DNA of 64,000 nucleotides from Streptomyces bathyalis (GTDB lineage: Bacteria > Actinomycetota > Actinomycetes > Streptomycetales > Streptomycetaceae). Positions 40,887 to 50,169 of the stretch are shown here, one piece after another (position 1 is the stretch's first letter; the number at the start of each line of letters is the position of its first letter). Both the position numbers and the translations under genes were made by a program. Where the stretch lies: positions 1-64,000 of the forward strand of contig NZ_CP048882.1 in NCBI RefSeq assembly GCF_015910445.1, written 5' to 3'. The notes beneath the pieces are model-generated. The model was not told the origin of the DNA. It saw only the letters and a list, made by a program, of their open reading frames with translations, and searched no databases.

Positions 40887-42176
40887 ATGACCGGACCGTT
40901 CGTACGACGACGCAGACCTGTCCCACCCGCTCCCCGGCGCCGCCTTCTCGCCCTCGCCGCCGCGGGATGCGCGGCCGTGCTCGCCCTCACGCTCCCGGGC
41001 ACAGGCGCGGCCGCGGCCCCCTCGGCCGGTGAGCGGGCGGTCGCCGCACACCCCGCGCAGGACCGGCAACAGGCCGACGGAAAACTGGTGGGCTACTTCG
41101 CCAACTGGGACGTCTACCAGCGCAATTACCACGTCAAGAACATCGACACCTCTGGCTCCGCCGCCGAACTCACGCACATCAACTACGCGTTCGGCAATGT
41201 GCAGGGCGGAAAGTGCACCGTCGGAGACGGATTCGCCGACTACGAGAAGTCGTACACCGCCGATCAGAGCGTCGACGGAAAGGCCGACAGCTGGGATCAG
41301 CCGCTGCGCGGCAACTTCAACCAGCTGCTCGAACTCAAGCAGAAACACCCGGGGTTGAAGGTGCTGTGGTCCTTCGGCGGCTGGACCTGGTCCGGCGGCT
41401 TCGGCGAGGCGGCGAAGAACCCCGCGGCGTTCGCGGACTCCTGTCACAAGCTCCTCAACGACGAGCGCTGGGCAGGGCTCTTCGACGGAATCGACATCGA
41501 CTGGGAGTACCCCAACGCGTGCGGTCTGACGTGCGACGCGAGCGGCCGGGGCGCCTTCACCGAGGTGATGAAGGCGCTGCGCGCGAAGTTCGGCGGCGAG
41601 AAGCTGGTGACGGCGGCGATCACCGCCGACGCGTCGGCCGGCGGCAAGCTGGAGGCGGCGGACTACGCGGGTGCCGCGCAGTACGTCGACTGGTATCTGC
41701 CCATGACCTACGACTACTTCGGCGCCTGGGACGCTCAGGGGCCGACCGCGCCGCACTCCCCGCTCACCGGCTACGACGGCATCCCCAAGGACGGTTTCAA
41801 CACCGCGGCCACCGTCACGAAGCTGAAGAGCATGGGCGTGCCCGCGAGCAAACTCCTGCTGGGCCTCGGCTTCTACGGGCGCGGCTGGAACGGGGTGAGT
41901 CAGTCGGAGCCCGGCGGCACCGCGACGGGACCGGCGCCCGGAACCTACGAACAGGGCATCGAGGACTACAAGGTCCTCAAGAGCCGCTGCCCGTCCACCG
42001 GCACGGTCGCGGGCACGGCGTACGCGCACTGCGGCAGCCAGTGGTGGAGCTACGACACCCCGGCGACCATCGGGAGCAAGAGCGACTGGGGCACTCAGCA
42101 GGGCCTCGGCGGCTCCTTCGTCTGGGAACTCAGCGGTGACACACCTGACGGCGAGCTGATCAAGGCGATCCGTTAG
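40887..42176 (+). CDS. Secreted GH18 chitinase
   Basis: A 429-residue enzyme. A Sec-type signal peptide (about 1-40: basic n-region RRRRPVPPAPRRR, hydrophobic core, AAA cleavage region) is followed by a family 18 catalytic barrel without added binding domains. The catalytic motif is DGIDIDWEYP with acid Glu207. It cleaves chitin outside the cell to chito-oligosaccharides. The ATG at 40887 follows GAGGAGA. The promoter repeats imply induction by chitin oligomers and repression through DasR, as known for Streptomyces chitinases. Confidence 0.95.
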   Translation: MTGPFVRRRRPVPPAPRRRLLALAAAGCAAVLALTLPGTGAAAAPSAGERAVAAHPAQDRQQADGKLVGYFANWDVYQRNYHVKNIDTSGSAAELTHINYAFGNVQGGKCTVGDGFADYEKSYTADQSVDGKADSWDQPLRGNFNQLLELKQKHPGLKVLWSFGGWTWSGGFGEAAKNPAAFADSCHKLLNDERWAGLFDGIDIDWEYPNACGLTCDASGRGAFTEVMKALRAKFGGEKLVTAAITADASAGGKLEAADYAGAAQYVDWYLPMTYDYFGAWDAQGPTAPHSPLTGYDGIPKDGFNTAATVTKLKSMGVPASKLLLGLGFYGRGWNGVSQSEPGGTATGPAPGTYEQGIEDYKVLKSRCPSTGTVAGTAYAHCGSQWWSYDTPATIGSKSDWGTQQGLGGSFVWELSGDTPDGELIKAIR

Positions 42177-42205
42177 ACCCGGCAGCCCCCCGGGACCGTC
42201 ACCGT

Positions 42206-42239
42206 CTCGCGCCCCGTGGATCTCCTCGCGGGGCGCGAG
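42206..42239. terminator. Terminator after the chitinase gene
   Basis: CTCGCGCCCCG (42206-42216) pairs with CGGGGCGCGAG (42229-42239) in a perfect 11-bp stem with a 12-base loop, 30 bp after the chitinase stop. The right arm ends only about 10 bases before a possible GTG start of the next gene. Confidence 0.75.
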
Positions 42240-42272
42240 GCGTTGTCAGTGCCCGGTGGAAGACTCCCCCGT

Positions 42273-44012
42273 GTGACGGGTGACCTGGGCACGGCGGTGC
42301 GATGGGCACTGGCCGAGAGCGAGGACGGGCGTGCTCAGGTCTGCCCGCTGGACGAGAAGGGGAAGCCGGCGGGGCCCGTCAGCACCGAGAAGTCCTGCGT
42401 CTCGGCGGTGCGTTCACGGCCCGGCGTGGGGCGGTGGGTGTGGCGGTCGAGCGCCGTCGTCCATCCGCGGCTGGCCGAGGCGGGCGTGCACGTGGAGCGG
42501 TGCTACGACGTGGAGGCGGCGGAGGCCCTGCTGCTGGCGTACGAGGGGCGGCACGGTGCCCCGCGCTCACTGGCGGCGGCATGGGCCCGGCTGCACGGCC
42601 TGCCCGTACCGCAGGACCCTCCGGCCGCCTCGCGGGGCGCGGAGGAGGAACCGTCGCTGTTCGACGCGGGGCCCACGCCGCTGCCGGACGGCGTCGAGCC
42701 GATGACGGCGCTGCTGGAGGTCTACGCCGCGCAGCTGGAACGCACACGGGCGGCCGAACACCCGGAGCGGATGCGGCTGTTGCTGGCCGGTGAGTCGGCG
42801 GGGACGCTCGTCGCGGTGGAGATGGGGCGTGCGGGGGTGCCCTGGCGGGCGGACGTCCACCGTGAGCTGCTGGAGGAGCTGCTCGGTGAGCGGTACGGGG
42901 GCGGCGGTCTTCCGCGGCGGCTGGCCGAGCTGGAGGAGGAGATCTCCGCGGCGTTCGGCCCGGGGATGCGGGTGCGTCCCGATCTGCCGGCTGACGTTCT
43001 GCGGGCCTTCGCGCAGGCGGGCGTGAAGCTGTCCTCGACGAGGGCGTGGGAACTGCGCGATGTCGATCACCCGGCGGTCGAACCGCTGCTGGCGTACAAG
43101 AAGCTCTACCGGCTGTGGACCGCGCACGGCTGGTCGTGGCTGCGTTCCTGGGTTCGGGAGGGCCGCTTCCGCGCCGAGTACGTGCCGGGCGGCGCCGCGT
43201 CGGGGCGCTGGACGACGAACGGCGGTGGCGCGCTGCAGATCCCGAAGGTGGTGCGGCGCGCGGTCGTCGCCGATCCGGGCTGGAGGCTGGTCGTGGCCGA
43301 CGCCGCGCAGATGGAGCCGCGGGTGCTCGCGGCGGTCTCACGGGATCCCGGGCTGATGGCGGTCGCCGGCAGCGACGAGGACCTGTACACGGGGCTGTCG
43401 CAAAGGGCATTCGGCGGGGACCGTGCGCAGGCCAAACTCGCGCTGCTCGGCGCGGTGTACGGGCAGACCAGCGGCGACGGGCTGCGCAACATGGCGGCGC
43501 TGCGCCGGCGCTTCCCCCACGCGGTCGCCTACGTCGACGATGCGGCGAAGGCCGGGGAGGAGGGGCGGCTGGTGCGTACGCATCTGGGCCGCACCTGCCC
43601 GCCCGCCGGGTCCCCGGCCGGGGATGAGGAGAGCACCGGGCCGGAGGCGGAGAGAGCCTGGGAAGGCGGCGGGGAGATGCCGCCCGCCCCGTCGGCGGGG
43701 TACGGGGCGAGTTCGGGCGCGGCACGTGCGCGCGGGCGCTTCACGAGGAACTTCGTGGTGCAGGGCAGCGCGGCCGACTGGGCGGTGCTGATGCTGGCCG
43801 CGCTCCGCCAGACGCTGGCCGGTTCGCCGGCCGAGCTGGTCTTCTTCCAGCACGACGAGGTGATCGTGCACTGCCCCGAGGAGCAGGCGGAGCAGGTCGC
43901 CGAGGCGATCACTGAGGCGGGAGAGCGGGCCGGCCGGGCGGCGTTCGGCGACACTCCGGTGCGGTTCGCCTTCAGCACTGCCGTCGTGGAGTGTTACGCG
44001 GACGCCAAGTAG
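42273..44012 (+). CDS. Family A DNA polymerase-like protein with degenerate exonuclease part
   Basis: A 579-residue protein (GTG at 42273; GTG at 42249 is also possible). The first 250 residues are a weak 3'-5' exonuclease-like domain. The C-terminal part has the three palm/finger motifs: DAAQMEPRVLA (motif A, usually DYSQIELR), AKLALLGAVYGQTSGDG (O helix, B) and QHDEVIVHC (C, the catalytic HDE). A Gly/Ser/Pro-rich insert (about 445-490) breaks the palm. It is shorter than PolI and lacks the 5' nuclease. By family it is annotated as a bifunctional exonuclease/polymerase of unknown role in actinomycetes. Confidence 0.85.
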   Translation: MTGDLGTAVRWALAESEDGRAQVCPLDEKGKPAGPVSTEKSCVSAVRSRPGVGRWVWRSSAVVHPRLAEAGVHVERCYDVEAAEALLLAYEGRHGAPRSLAAAWARLHGLPVPQDPPAASRGAEEEPSLFDAGPTPLPDGVEPMTALLEVYAAQLERTRAAEHPERMRLLLAGESAGTLVAVEMGRAGVPWRADVHRELLEELLGERYGGGGLPRRLAELEEEISAAFGPGMRVRPDLPADVLRAFAQAGVKLSSTRAWELRDVDHPAVEPLLAYKKLYRLWTAHGWSWLRSWVREGRFRAEYVPGGAASGRWTTNGGGALQIPKVVRRAVVADPGWRLVVADAAQMEPRVLAAVSRDPGLMAVAGSDEDLYTGLSQRAFGGDRAQAKLALLGAVYGQTSGDGLRNMAALRRRFPHAVAYVDDAAKAGEEGRLVRTHLGRTCPPAGSPAGDEESTGPEAERAWEGGGEMPPAPSAGYGASSGAARARGRFTRNFVVQGSAADWAVLMLAALRQTLAGSPAELVFFQHDEVIVHCPEEQAEQVAEAITEAGERAGRAAFGDTPVRFAFSTAVVECYADAK

Positions 44013-44065
44013 GTACGGCGGTCTCCGCGGCAAACCGTGCCGCACGCGAGCCGTGGCCCTGCGGA

Positions 44066-44491
44066 TCACTCCCCCAGCGCGGAGCGCAGCCGGGCCGCGA
44101 CTGCCTCGGCCTCGTCCTCGCCGGCGTAGCGGCTGCGGGGCCAGAAGAAGCCGCGCAGCCCGTCCTTGGGGTTGCGGGGCACGACGTGCATGTGGAAGTG
44201 CGGCACGGACTGGCTGATCCGGTTGTTCGCGGCGACGAAGGAGCCGGCCGCCTCCATGCCGGACTCCACCGCGGCGGTGATGCGCTGTACCCGCTCAAAG
44301 AAGGGGCCCACCGTCTCCGCGGGCAGGCCCGTCAGCGTCTCGTGATGTTCGCGAGGCACGACGAGGGTGTGGCCGGGGAAGAGCGGCCGCGCGTCGAGGA
44401 AGGCCACCACGCGCTCGTCCTCGAAGACGCGGTGGCCCTCACGCCGGTCGGCGACGATGTCGCAGAAGATGCAGTCCACTCCCCCAGTCAA
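44066..44491 (-). CDS. HIT-family hydrolase
   Basis: A 141-residue histidine-triad protein. CIFCDIVADRREG near the N-terminus (Cys7 and Cys10) and the catalytic triad His98-x-His100-x-His102 (HFHMHVVP) are present. These enzymes cleave phosphoramidates or dinucleoside polyphosphates. It converges with the polymerase-like gene and has no obvious partner; the function is probably housekeeping nucleotide hydrolysis. Confidence 0.93.
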   Translation of the reverse strand: MTGGVDCIFCDIVADRREGHRVFEDERVVAFLDARPLFPGHTLVVPREHHETLTGLPAETVGPFFERVQRITAAVESGMEAAGSFVAANNRISQSVPHFHMHVVPRNPKDGLRGFFWPRSRYAGEDEAEAVAARLRSALGE

Positions 44492-44583
44492 CAGCCTCCC
44501 GTCGGCCGCAGGAACCAGCCGCGGGCGGAGGAGCGGCGAGGGGGGCGGACGGGAAGCCCGGCCGGAGGGAGCCGGAGCCCGGC

Positions 44584-47500
44584 TCAGACGCCCATGTCGC
44601 AGCAGCCCTCCCGGCGCAGCTGGCGGCTCACACGACGCCAGTCGGCCGCCGGGCCTGCAGCCTCGGGGCCGCTCGCCGTCTCCACGTCCCGCTCGGGGAA
44701 GGCGTCGGTCAGCTCGGAGGCTCGGAAGAGACGGCCGCCGCGCAGCACCGAATCCGTCCGTACGAGATCGGCGAAGTCGGTGAAGGGGTCGCCGTCGACG
44801 AGGGTGAGGTCGGCGAGCTTGCCCTCCTCCACCGTGCCGAGGTCGTCCTCGGCGCCGAAGACCCGCGCGGGCAGCACCGTCGCCGTGCGCAGGGCCGCCG
44901 CCGGTGACAGGCCACCGCGGTGCAGAGCCCGCAGAGCGAGATGCAGGTGGAGGCCGACCGGCACGAGCGGCTGGTCGGTGCCGAGCGCGACGAGGCCGCC
45001 GCCGTCGAGGATCCGCCGGTAGATCGCCGTCTCGCGTGCCAGCGTTGCCAGTTGGGCGTCCGTGGGCGGTGTGCCGGCGAGCTCCTCGACTGCTCCGGTG
45101 TCCCAGGGCGGCATCAGACGGGTCACCCTCGGGTCGTCCGCGAGGGACGGGTCGGCGCCCAGCAGCGGCGCCGCGGTGAACGGGGTGGCGATGAGGTGGA
45201 AGCGGGCGCCGCGCGCGGTGTAGATCTCCTCGACGTCCTGGTGCGCGTGACCCGTGGCGGTTGTCGCGTGCCCGAACTCCAGGCGCTGCGTGGCCTGCAG
45301 ATGGGTGGTCAGGTCACCGCCGAGCTGTATGCCGGGGGTGCACAGATGGCTTCCGGCGCGCACGCCGAGCCTCTCGTGCGCGAACCGCGCCGCCTCGGCC
45401 ATGATCCAGCCGGGCGCCCGCACATACGTCTTGACGAAGTCCCAGTCGAGGCCTTCGGCGCGCTCCAGTGAGCGCCGCAGCCCGTCCCTGGTGCGGTGTG
45501 CGCGGCCCATGCTGTAGGCGACGCGTGGACCGTCGAGGAGTTCGCCGGTGGCCAGCAGCCGCGGCCCTGCGAGAGTTCCGGCGGCGACGGCTTCGCGGAT
45601 GCGGGCCTGCTCGTAGGCGAAGCCGCCGAGGGATACGGCGGTGGTGATGCCGTAGGCGAGTTGTGCGGCGGTCTGCCGTGCGCCGTAGGTGCTCTGCCAG
45701 GGGTGTGTGTGGGAGTCCCACAGGCCCGGCACGACGGTCATCCGTTCCGCGTCGATGTGACGGGCGGCGGCACGCCTTCCACGGTGCGGGAGCACCGCCC
45801 GGATGCGGCCGTCACGCACCACGATGTCGGCGTCCTCGCGGACGCTCTCGTCGGTGCCGTCCCAGAGCCTTCCGGCCCGTACGACGGTGTCGCGGGCGCG
45901 CGGCGGCCGGTGGTGCAGCCGGACGGGCACGGTGCGCACGTCGCCGCCGCGGACGTCGAGCCGGCGCAGCCTGCCCGCCGACAGATACAGCAGCGTGCCC
46001 GAATCGGCCGACCAGGAGGGGTGGTCGGCGCTCTCGTCGGTCAGGCGGCGCGGCTCGCCACGGGGGGTGCCGTCGGCCCGTACGGGCAGCAGCCACAGCG
46101 CCGATTCGCTGATGACGGCGAGGTGCGCGCCGTCGGGCGACCAGACAGGGCCGCTGTCGTAGCGGTCGGACAGCGAGGTGTGCGGGGCGAGGGCGTGGAG
46201 CCGGTCGTCCCCGCTGTGCGCGTCGACGACGCGGATGACGTTGTAGCCCTCGCGGAAGCGCTGGTTGAGACGGTTGCGGTCGCACAGCGCAAGGTACCGG
46301 CCGTCGGGCGACCAGCTGGGCCGGCCGGGCAGGCCGGCGGCGCCGAGGGGTTCGGCAAGTACGCGTTCACTCCCGCCGTCCAGGTTCTTCAGGACGAGGT
46401 TGCCCGTCATGTCGAGGCAGGCGAGGCGGGAGCCGTCGGGTGACAGCACCGGGAAGACGCGGCCGCCGTCCGCGAGCACGGTCTCCTTGCCCGTGCGCAG
46501 ATCGTGCCTGCGGGCGGCGAGGAGGCCGTCGCCGTCGTCGGAGTAGACAAGGCCGTGCCCGTCCGGGGTCCAGGTAGGGGCGAGCGGGTACCGGGTCGGG
46601 CTGCCCTTGACGACCTCACGGGCCCGCCCGCCGCCCGAAGTCGGCGCGACCCACAACGAGTTGAGGGCGGCGAAGGCGACGCGGCGGCCGTCGGGCGAGA
46701 GGGCGGGAAGGTGCAGGGCGCGTACAGGTCCCCCGCCGGCCTCGAAGCCGTAGTCCTTGACCTGGTACTTGGGGCGTTCGACGGGCAACGAGGCCGAGAG
46801 GGGGATGTGTTCGGCGTCCTTCGGAGCCGCGGTCCGCACGATGCTGAAGCGTCCGTCGATGGTGAGCAGCAGTTCATCGGCGGAGATCCAGCGCGGCGGC
46901 ACGGGCAGCAACTGGCCGTCCACGTCGAGGACTTCACCGTCCACGAGCAGCGTGCAGGAGGCGGCGGGCGAGGGCGTGGTGCGCAGATGCGCGAGCCTGC
47001 CGGCGGGCGAGACGGCGGGGGTCATCACATCGGCCTCGGCGCTCTCGGTGTACTCCGTGCGCACCGCTCCCTCGCCGTCGGCCCGCACCGACGCGATGGT
47101 GCGGCTGCGCAGCACCGGCCCGTTCTCCCCCTGGGCGGGGACGCCGCGCACGAACAGCACGCGCTCGCCGTCCGGTGACCACGCGGGGTCGAAGTCCTCC
47201 CATGCGCCGTCCTGTTGGGGTCCGTCCTGGCCGGGAAGGCCCGTCAGCCGGGTGAGTGCACCGGTGCGGACATCCAGGATCCAGATGCGGTACGGGCTGC
47301 CGGTGACGGTGTCGCCACCGCGTTCGGAGGAGAAGGCGATGCGCGTTCCGTCGGGGGACCATGCCGGGCCGCGGTCGTCCCAGGGGCCGTCGGTGCGCTG
47401 CCGCAGTCCGGAGCCGTCGGGACGCATCGTCCACAGGTGGAATCCGCCGCCTTTGAAGGCGCAGACGGCCAGTTGCTTGCCGTCCGGTGAGAACTCGGGG

Positions 47501-47886
47501 CGGGTGGGCTCGAGTTCGGGGTCCGTGAGCGGCACGGCGCGTCCGCCCTCGCGAGGCACGGACCACAGGATGTTCTGGACCTCCGCGACGAGATGGTCGC
47601 CGCCGGGCGCGAGGGTGGCCGCGCCGTTGGTTGCGGCGGTGAAGGAGAGCGTGATGCGTGAAGGGGAGCCGGAGAGCGCGGCGGCCGGTGCCGCGACCGC
47701 TGAGCCCGGCGACCCCACGACGTTGCCGGCGGCCGCCGCGCCCACCGCGGCCGTGGCGAGGAAGCGGCGGCGCGAGAGCCGGGCGGCCCGGGAGAGCGGG
47801 CTGAGCCGGTGCACCGCCCCTTCGGCAGGCTGCGGTCCGTCCGTTGCGGTGGTCGCGGCCTCGTCGACGGGTTCTGTGGCAGTCAT
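44584..47886 (-). CDS. Tat-exported propeller-amidohydrolase (TolB-like repeats plus amidohydrolase)
   Basis: A 1,100-residue protein. A Tat signal is visible after a 40-residue lead: SRRRFLATAAVGAAAAG, with the twin-arginine, then an Ala-rich hydrophobic core. About 12 TolB/WD40-like beta-propeller repeats (SPDGKQLA, SPDGTRIAFSSERGGD, WSADSGTLLYLSAG, and similar) span residues 85-720. A C-terminal amidohydrolase domain (about 735-1080) has the metal motif DSHTHPW. It is probably an extracellular or wall-associated hydrolase. The ATG at 47886 has a GGAGGG site. The C-terminus ends CCDMGV, with two adjacent Cys. Confidence 0.88.
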   Translation of the reverse strand: MTATEPVDEAATTATDGPQPAEGAVHRLSPLSRAARLSRRRFLATAAVGAAAAGNVVGSPGSAVAAPAAALSGSPSRITLSFTAATNGAATLAPGGDHLVAEVQNILWSVPREGGRAVPLTDPELEPTRPEFSPDGKQLAVCAFKGGGFHLWTMRPDGSGLRQRTDGPWDDRGPAWSPDGTRIAFSSERGGDTVTGSPYRIWILDVRTGALTRLTGLPGQDGPQQDGAWEDFDPAWSPDGERVLFVRGVPAQGENGPVLRSRTIASVRADGEGAVRTEYTESAEADVMTPAVSPAGRLAHLRTTPSPAASCTLLVDGEVLDVDGQLLPVPPRWISADELLLTIDGRFSIVRTAAPKDAEHIPLSASLPVERPKYQVKDYGFEAGGGPVRALHLPALSPDGRRVAFAALNSLWVAPTSGGGRAREVVKGSPTRYPLAPTWTPDGHGLVYSDDGDGLLAARRHDLRTGKETVLADGGRVFPVLSPDGSRLACLDMTGNLVLKNLDGGSERVLAEPLGAAGLPGRPSWSPDGRYLALCDRNRLNQRFREGYNVIRVVDAHSGDDRLHALAPHTSLSDRYDSGPVWSPDGAHLAVISESALWLLPVRADGTPRGEPRRLTDESADHPSWSADSGTLLYLSAGRLRRLDVRGGDVRTVPVRLHHRPPRARDTVVRAGRLWDGTDESVREDADIVVRDGRIRAVLPHRGRRAAARHIDAERMTVVPGLWDSHTHPWQSTYGARQTAAQLAYGITTAVSLGGFAYEQARIREAVAAGTLAGPRLLATGELLDGPRVAYSMGRAHRTRDGLRRSLERAEGLDWDFVKTYVRAPGWIMAEAARFAHERLGVRAGSHLCTPGIQLGGDLTTHLQATQRLEFGHATTATGHAHQDVEEIYTARGARFHLIATPFTAAPLLGADPSLADDPRVTRLMPPWDTGAVEELAGTPPTDAQLATLARETAIYRRILDGGGLVALGTDQPLVPVGLHLHLALRALHRGGLSPAAALRTATVLPARVFGAEDDLGTVEEGKLADLTLVDGDPFTDFADLVRTDSVLRGGRLFRASELTDAFPERDVETASGPEAAGPAADWRRVSRQLRREGCCDMGV

Positions 47887-48057
47887 CGGCCCTCCCGGGC
47901 ACCGGTCCGGCGTGGGATCACCGCGGGCGGAAGTGATCGTGCGCGTCCCCCGGCGCGGCAGATCACCGATGGTGTCCAGGACGGCAGCACTGGTCAACAC
48001 CGCGTACACACAGGGCGGTTGAGCCGTGAGGCTTTCAGCCGTAGGGCGGCGGGACGC

Positions 48058-48966
48058 TCATGCCGACGGCGTGTCCGTCTCGCCCCGCGGCAGGTCCAGC
48101 AGGGCGCAGAGTTTCCGCGCGGCGGGGCTGGCCGCGTCCCCCGTGGGCCGGGCGAGCGAGACCTCCCACACCGGCTGCGGTCCCTCCGTCAGCGGCACGG
48201 CGCACAAGCCCGCGGCCTGTGGTTTGCGTGCGAAGTGCCCCGGGACGACGGCCACTCCGAGGCCTTGCTCGACCAGTTCGATGAGGCTGTGCACATCGTT
48301 GACCTCCAGCGCGACCTGCCGTTCCACGCCGGCCGCGGCGAAGGTACGGTCCGTCAGCTGCCGCACACCCCAGTCGGGCTGGAAGTCCACCAGCGCCTCG
48401 CCCTTCAGCTCCGCCCAGCGCGCGGCGTCTCCCCCGGCGAGCGCGTGCCCCGGGTGGCAGAGCACTACGAGCGGCTCCCCGGTCAGCGGAGTGAGGTGCA
48501 CGCCCTGCGGGGGCGGGCCGCACAGGGCCACGAAGGCGAGGTCCAGCCGCCCCGCGCCGACGTCCTCGGCGAGCCGGCGCGAACCGGCCTGCCGCAGCCG
48601 GATCTCCACCTGCGGGTGCTCCGCACGGAACCGGGCCAGCAGCCGCGGCACGTGCACGCCCGCGATGCACTGTTCGGTGCCGACGGACAGGGTGCCGCGC
48701 AGGAGTCCCTGGGCGGCGGCGACGGCCTCCTTGGCGGCGCGGACACTCGCCAGCGTCCGGGTGGCCTCGTCCAGGAGTGCCCTGCCGGGGCCGGTCAGCT
48801 CGACGCTGCGGGTGGTCCGTACGAACAACTTGGCGCCCAGCTCCCGCTCCAGCGCGCGAACGGACGCCGACAGCCCGGACTGGGAGACCACGAGCCGCTC
48901 GGCGGCGCGGGTGAAGTGCCGCTCCTCGGCGACGGTGACGAAGTACTCGAGATGCCGTAGTTCCAC
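48058..48966 (-). CDS. LysR-family transcriptional regulator
   Basis: A 302-residue LTTR. The winged helix (1-60: HFTRAAERLVVSQSGLSASVRALERELG) is followed by a type 2 periplasmic-binding effector domain. The start is GTG at 48966. It is divergent from the first aldo/keto reductase gene (105-bp spacer), the classic LysR arrangement for control of the neighbouring gene. The inducer is unknown. Confidence 0.92.
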   Translation of the reverse strand: MELRHLEYFVTVAEERHFTRAAERLVVSQSGLSASVRALERELGAKLFVRTTRSVELTGPGRALLDEATRTLASVRAAKEAVAAAQGLLRGTLSVGTEQCIAGVHVPRLLARFRAEHPQVEIRLRQAGSRRLAEDVGAGRLDLAFVALCGPPPQGVHLTPLTGEPLVVLCHPGHALAGGDAARWAELKGEALVDFQPDWGVRQLTDRTFAAAGVERQVALEVNDVHSLIELVEQGLGVAVVPGHFARKPQAAGLCAVPLTEGPQPVWEVSLARPTGDAASPAARKLCALLDLPRGETDTPSA

Positions 48967-49071
48967 GATTGAGAAGAGTAGCTGCTGAATCCGTTCACTT
49001 TCTTCTATTGGACGCGTCGCCCGGGGCGGGCGAGGCTGGAGAGGTCCACTGCCGTGAGAAGGAGCGAGAGC

Positions 49072-50037
49072 ATGCGGACCACCACACTCGGATCCACCGG
49101 CCTGGAGGTCTCCCGTGTCGCGTACGGCACCTGGCAACTGGGCGGTGACTGGGGCCCGTTCGATGAGGACGCCGCAACGGCCGCCATCCGCCGGGCCCGG
49201 GATCTGGGCATCAACTTCTTCGACACCGCTCAGGCCTACGGCTTCGGCGCTTCGGAGCGCCTTCTGGGCAAGGCTCTGCGCGGGGACCTCGCCCGAGACC
49301 GCGACAGCATCGTGATCGCCACCAAGGGCGGTGTGCGTCCGGACGGCGGCGGCCGGGACGCCTCGGCCGCCTTCCTCCGCGAAGGCGTGGAGCAGAGCCT
49401 GCGGGCGCTGGACGTGGAGACCATCGACTTGTACCAGGTCCACTGGCCGGACCCGGAGACGCCCGCCGCCGAGACGGCGGGCGCGCTGCAGGAGATGGCC
49501 GACGAGGGCAAGCTCCGCCACGTCGGCGTCTCCAACTACGACGCCGCGCAGATGGCGGAGTTCGCCGCCGTACGCCCGGTGGAGACGCTCCAGCCGCCGT
49601 ACCACCTCTTCCGGCGCGGCATCGAGGCGGAGATCCTTCCGTACACGCGGAAGCACGGCATCGGCGCCCTCGCCTACAGCCCGCTCGCCAGCGGACTGCT
49701 GACCGGCCGCTTCGACGAGAACACCCGCTTCGACGAGAACGACTGGCGCAGCAAGGCCACGGCCTTCACCGGTGACGCGCTGCGGCAGAACCTCGCCGTG
49801 GTGCGGCGGCTGTCGGACTTCGCCGAGGCACGCGGCCACAGCGTCAGCGAGATCGCGATCGCTTGGGTGCTGGCCCGCGTGGACGTGGCGCTGGTGGGCG
49901 CACGCAGCAGCTCCAGCATCGAATCGAGCGCCGCCGCCGCGCACATCACCCTGAGCGACGACGAGCTCGCCGAGATCGAAGACATCGCCGCCGACGGCGT
50001 CCAGATCGAGGGCGCAAGCCCCGAGGGAGTGGCCTGA
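49072..50037 (+). CDS. Aldo/keto reductase (YghZ/IolS-like), copy 1
   Basis: A 321-residue AKR barrel. The tetrad is visible: Asp and Tyr in FFDTAQAYGFGASERLLGKAL, Lys in VIATKGG and His in YQVHWPD. NADPH-binding residues lie in the C-terminal GARSSSSIESS loop. ATG at 49072 has AAGGAG at 49059-49064. Divergent LysR control is likely. It reduces an aldehyde or ketone with NADPH; the substrate is unknown. Confidence 0.9.
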   Translation: MRTTTLGSTGLEVSRVAYGTWQLGGDWGPFDEDAATAAIRRARDLGINFFDTAQAYGFGASERLLGKALRGDLARDRDSIVIATKGGVRPDGGGRDASAAFLREGVEQSLRALDVETIDLYQVHWPDPETPAAETAGALQEMADEGKLRHVGVSNYDAAQMAEFAAVRPVETLQPPYHLFRRGIEAEILPYTRKHGIGALAYSPLASGLLTGRFDENTRFDENDWRSKATAFTGDALRQNLAVVRRLSDFAEARGHSVSEIAIAWVLARVDVALVGARSSSSIESSAAAAHITLSDDELAEIEDIAADGVQIEGASPEGVA

Positions 50038-50169
50038 GGCACCCGCACGCCCGGAGCCGCCGGCCTGCTCCGCCGCGGCGGCCCGTCCTGCCTTCGCTGA
50101 CTTTCCGGTCCTTTTCCGATCCCTTCCGGCGCCTTCCGATCCGTCCCGCAACACCCGAGGAGAGACCCC

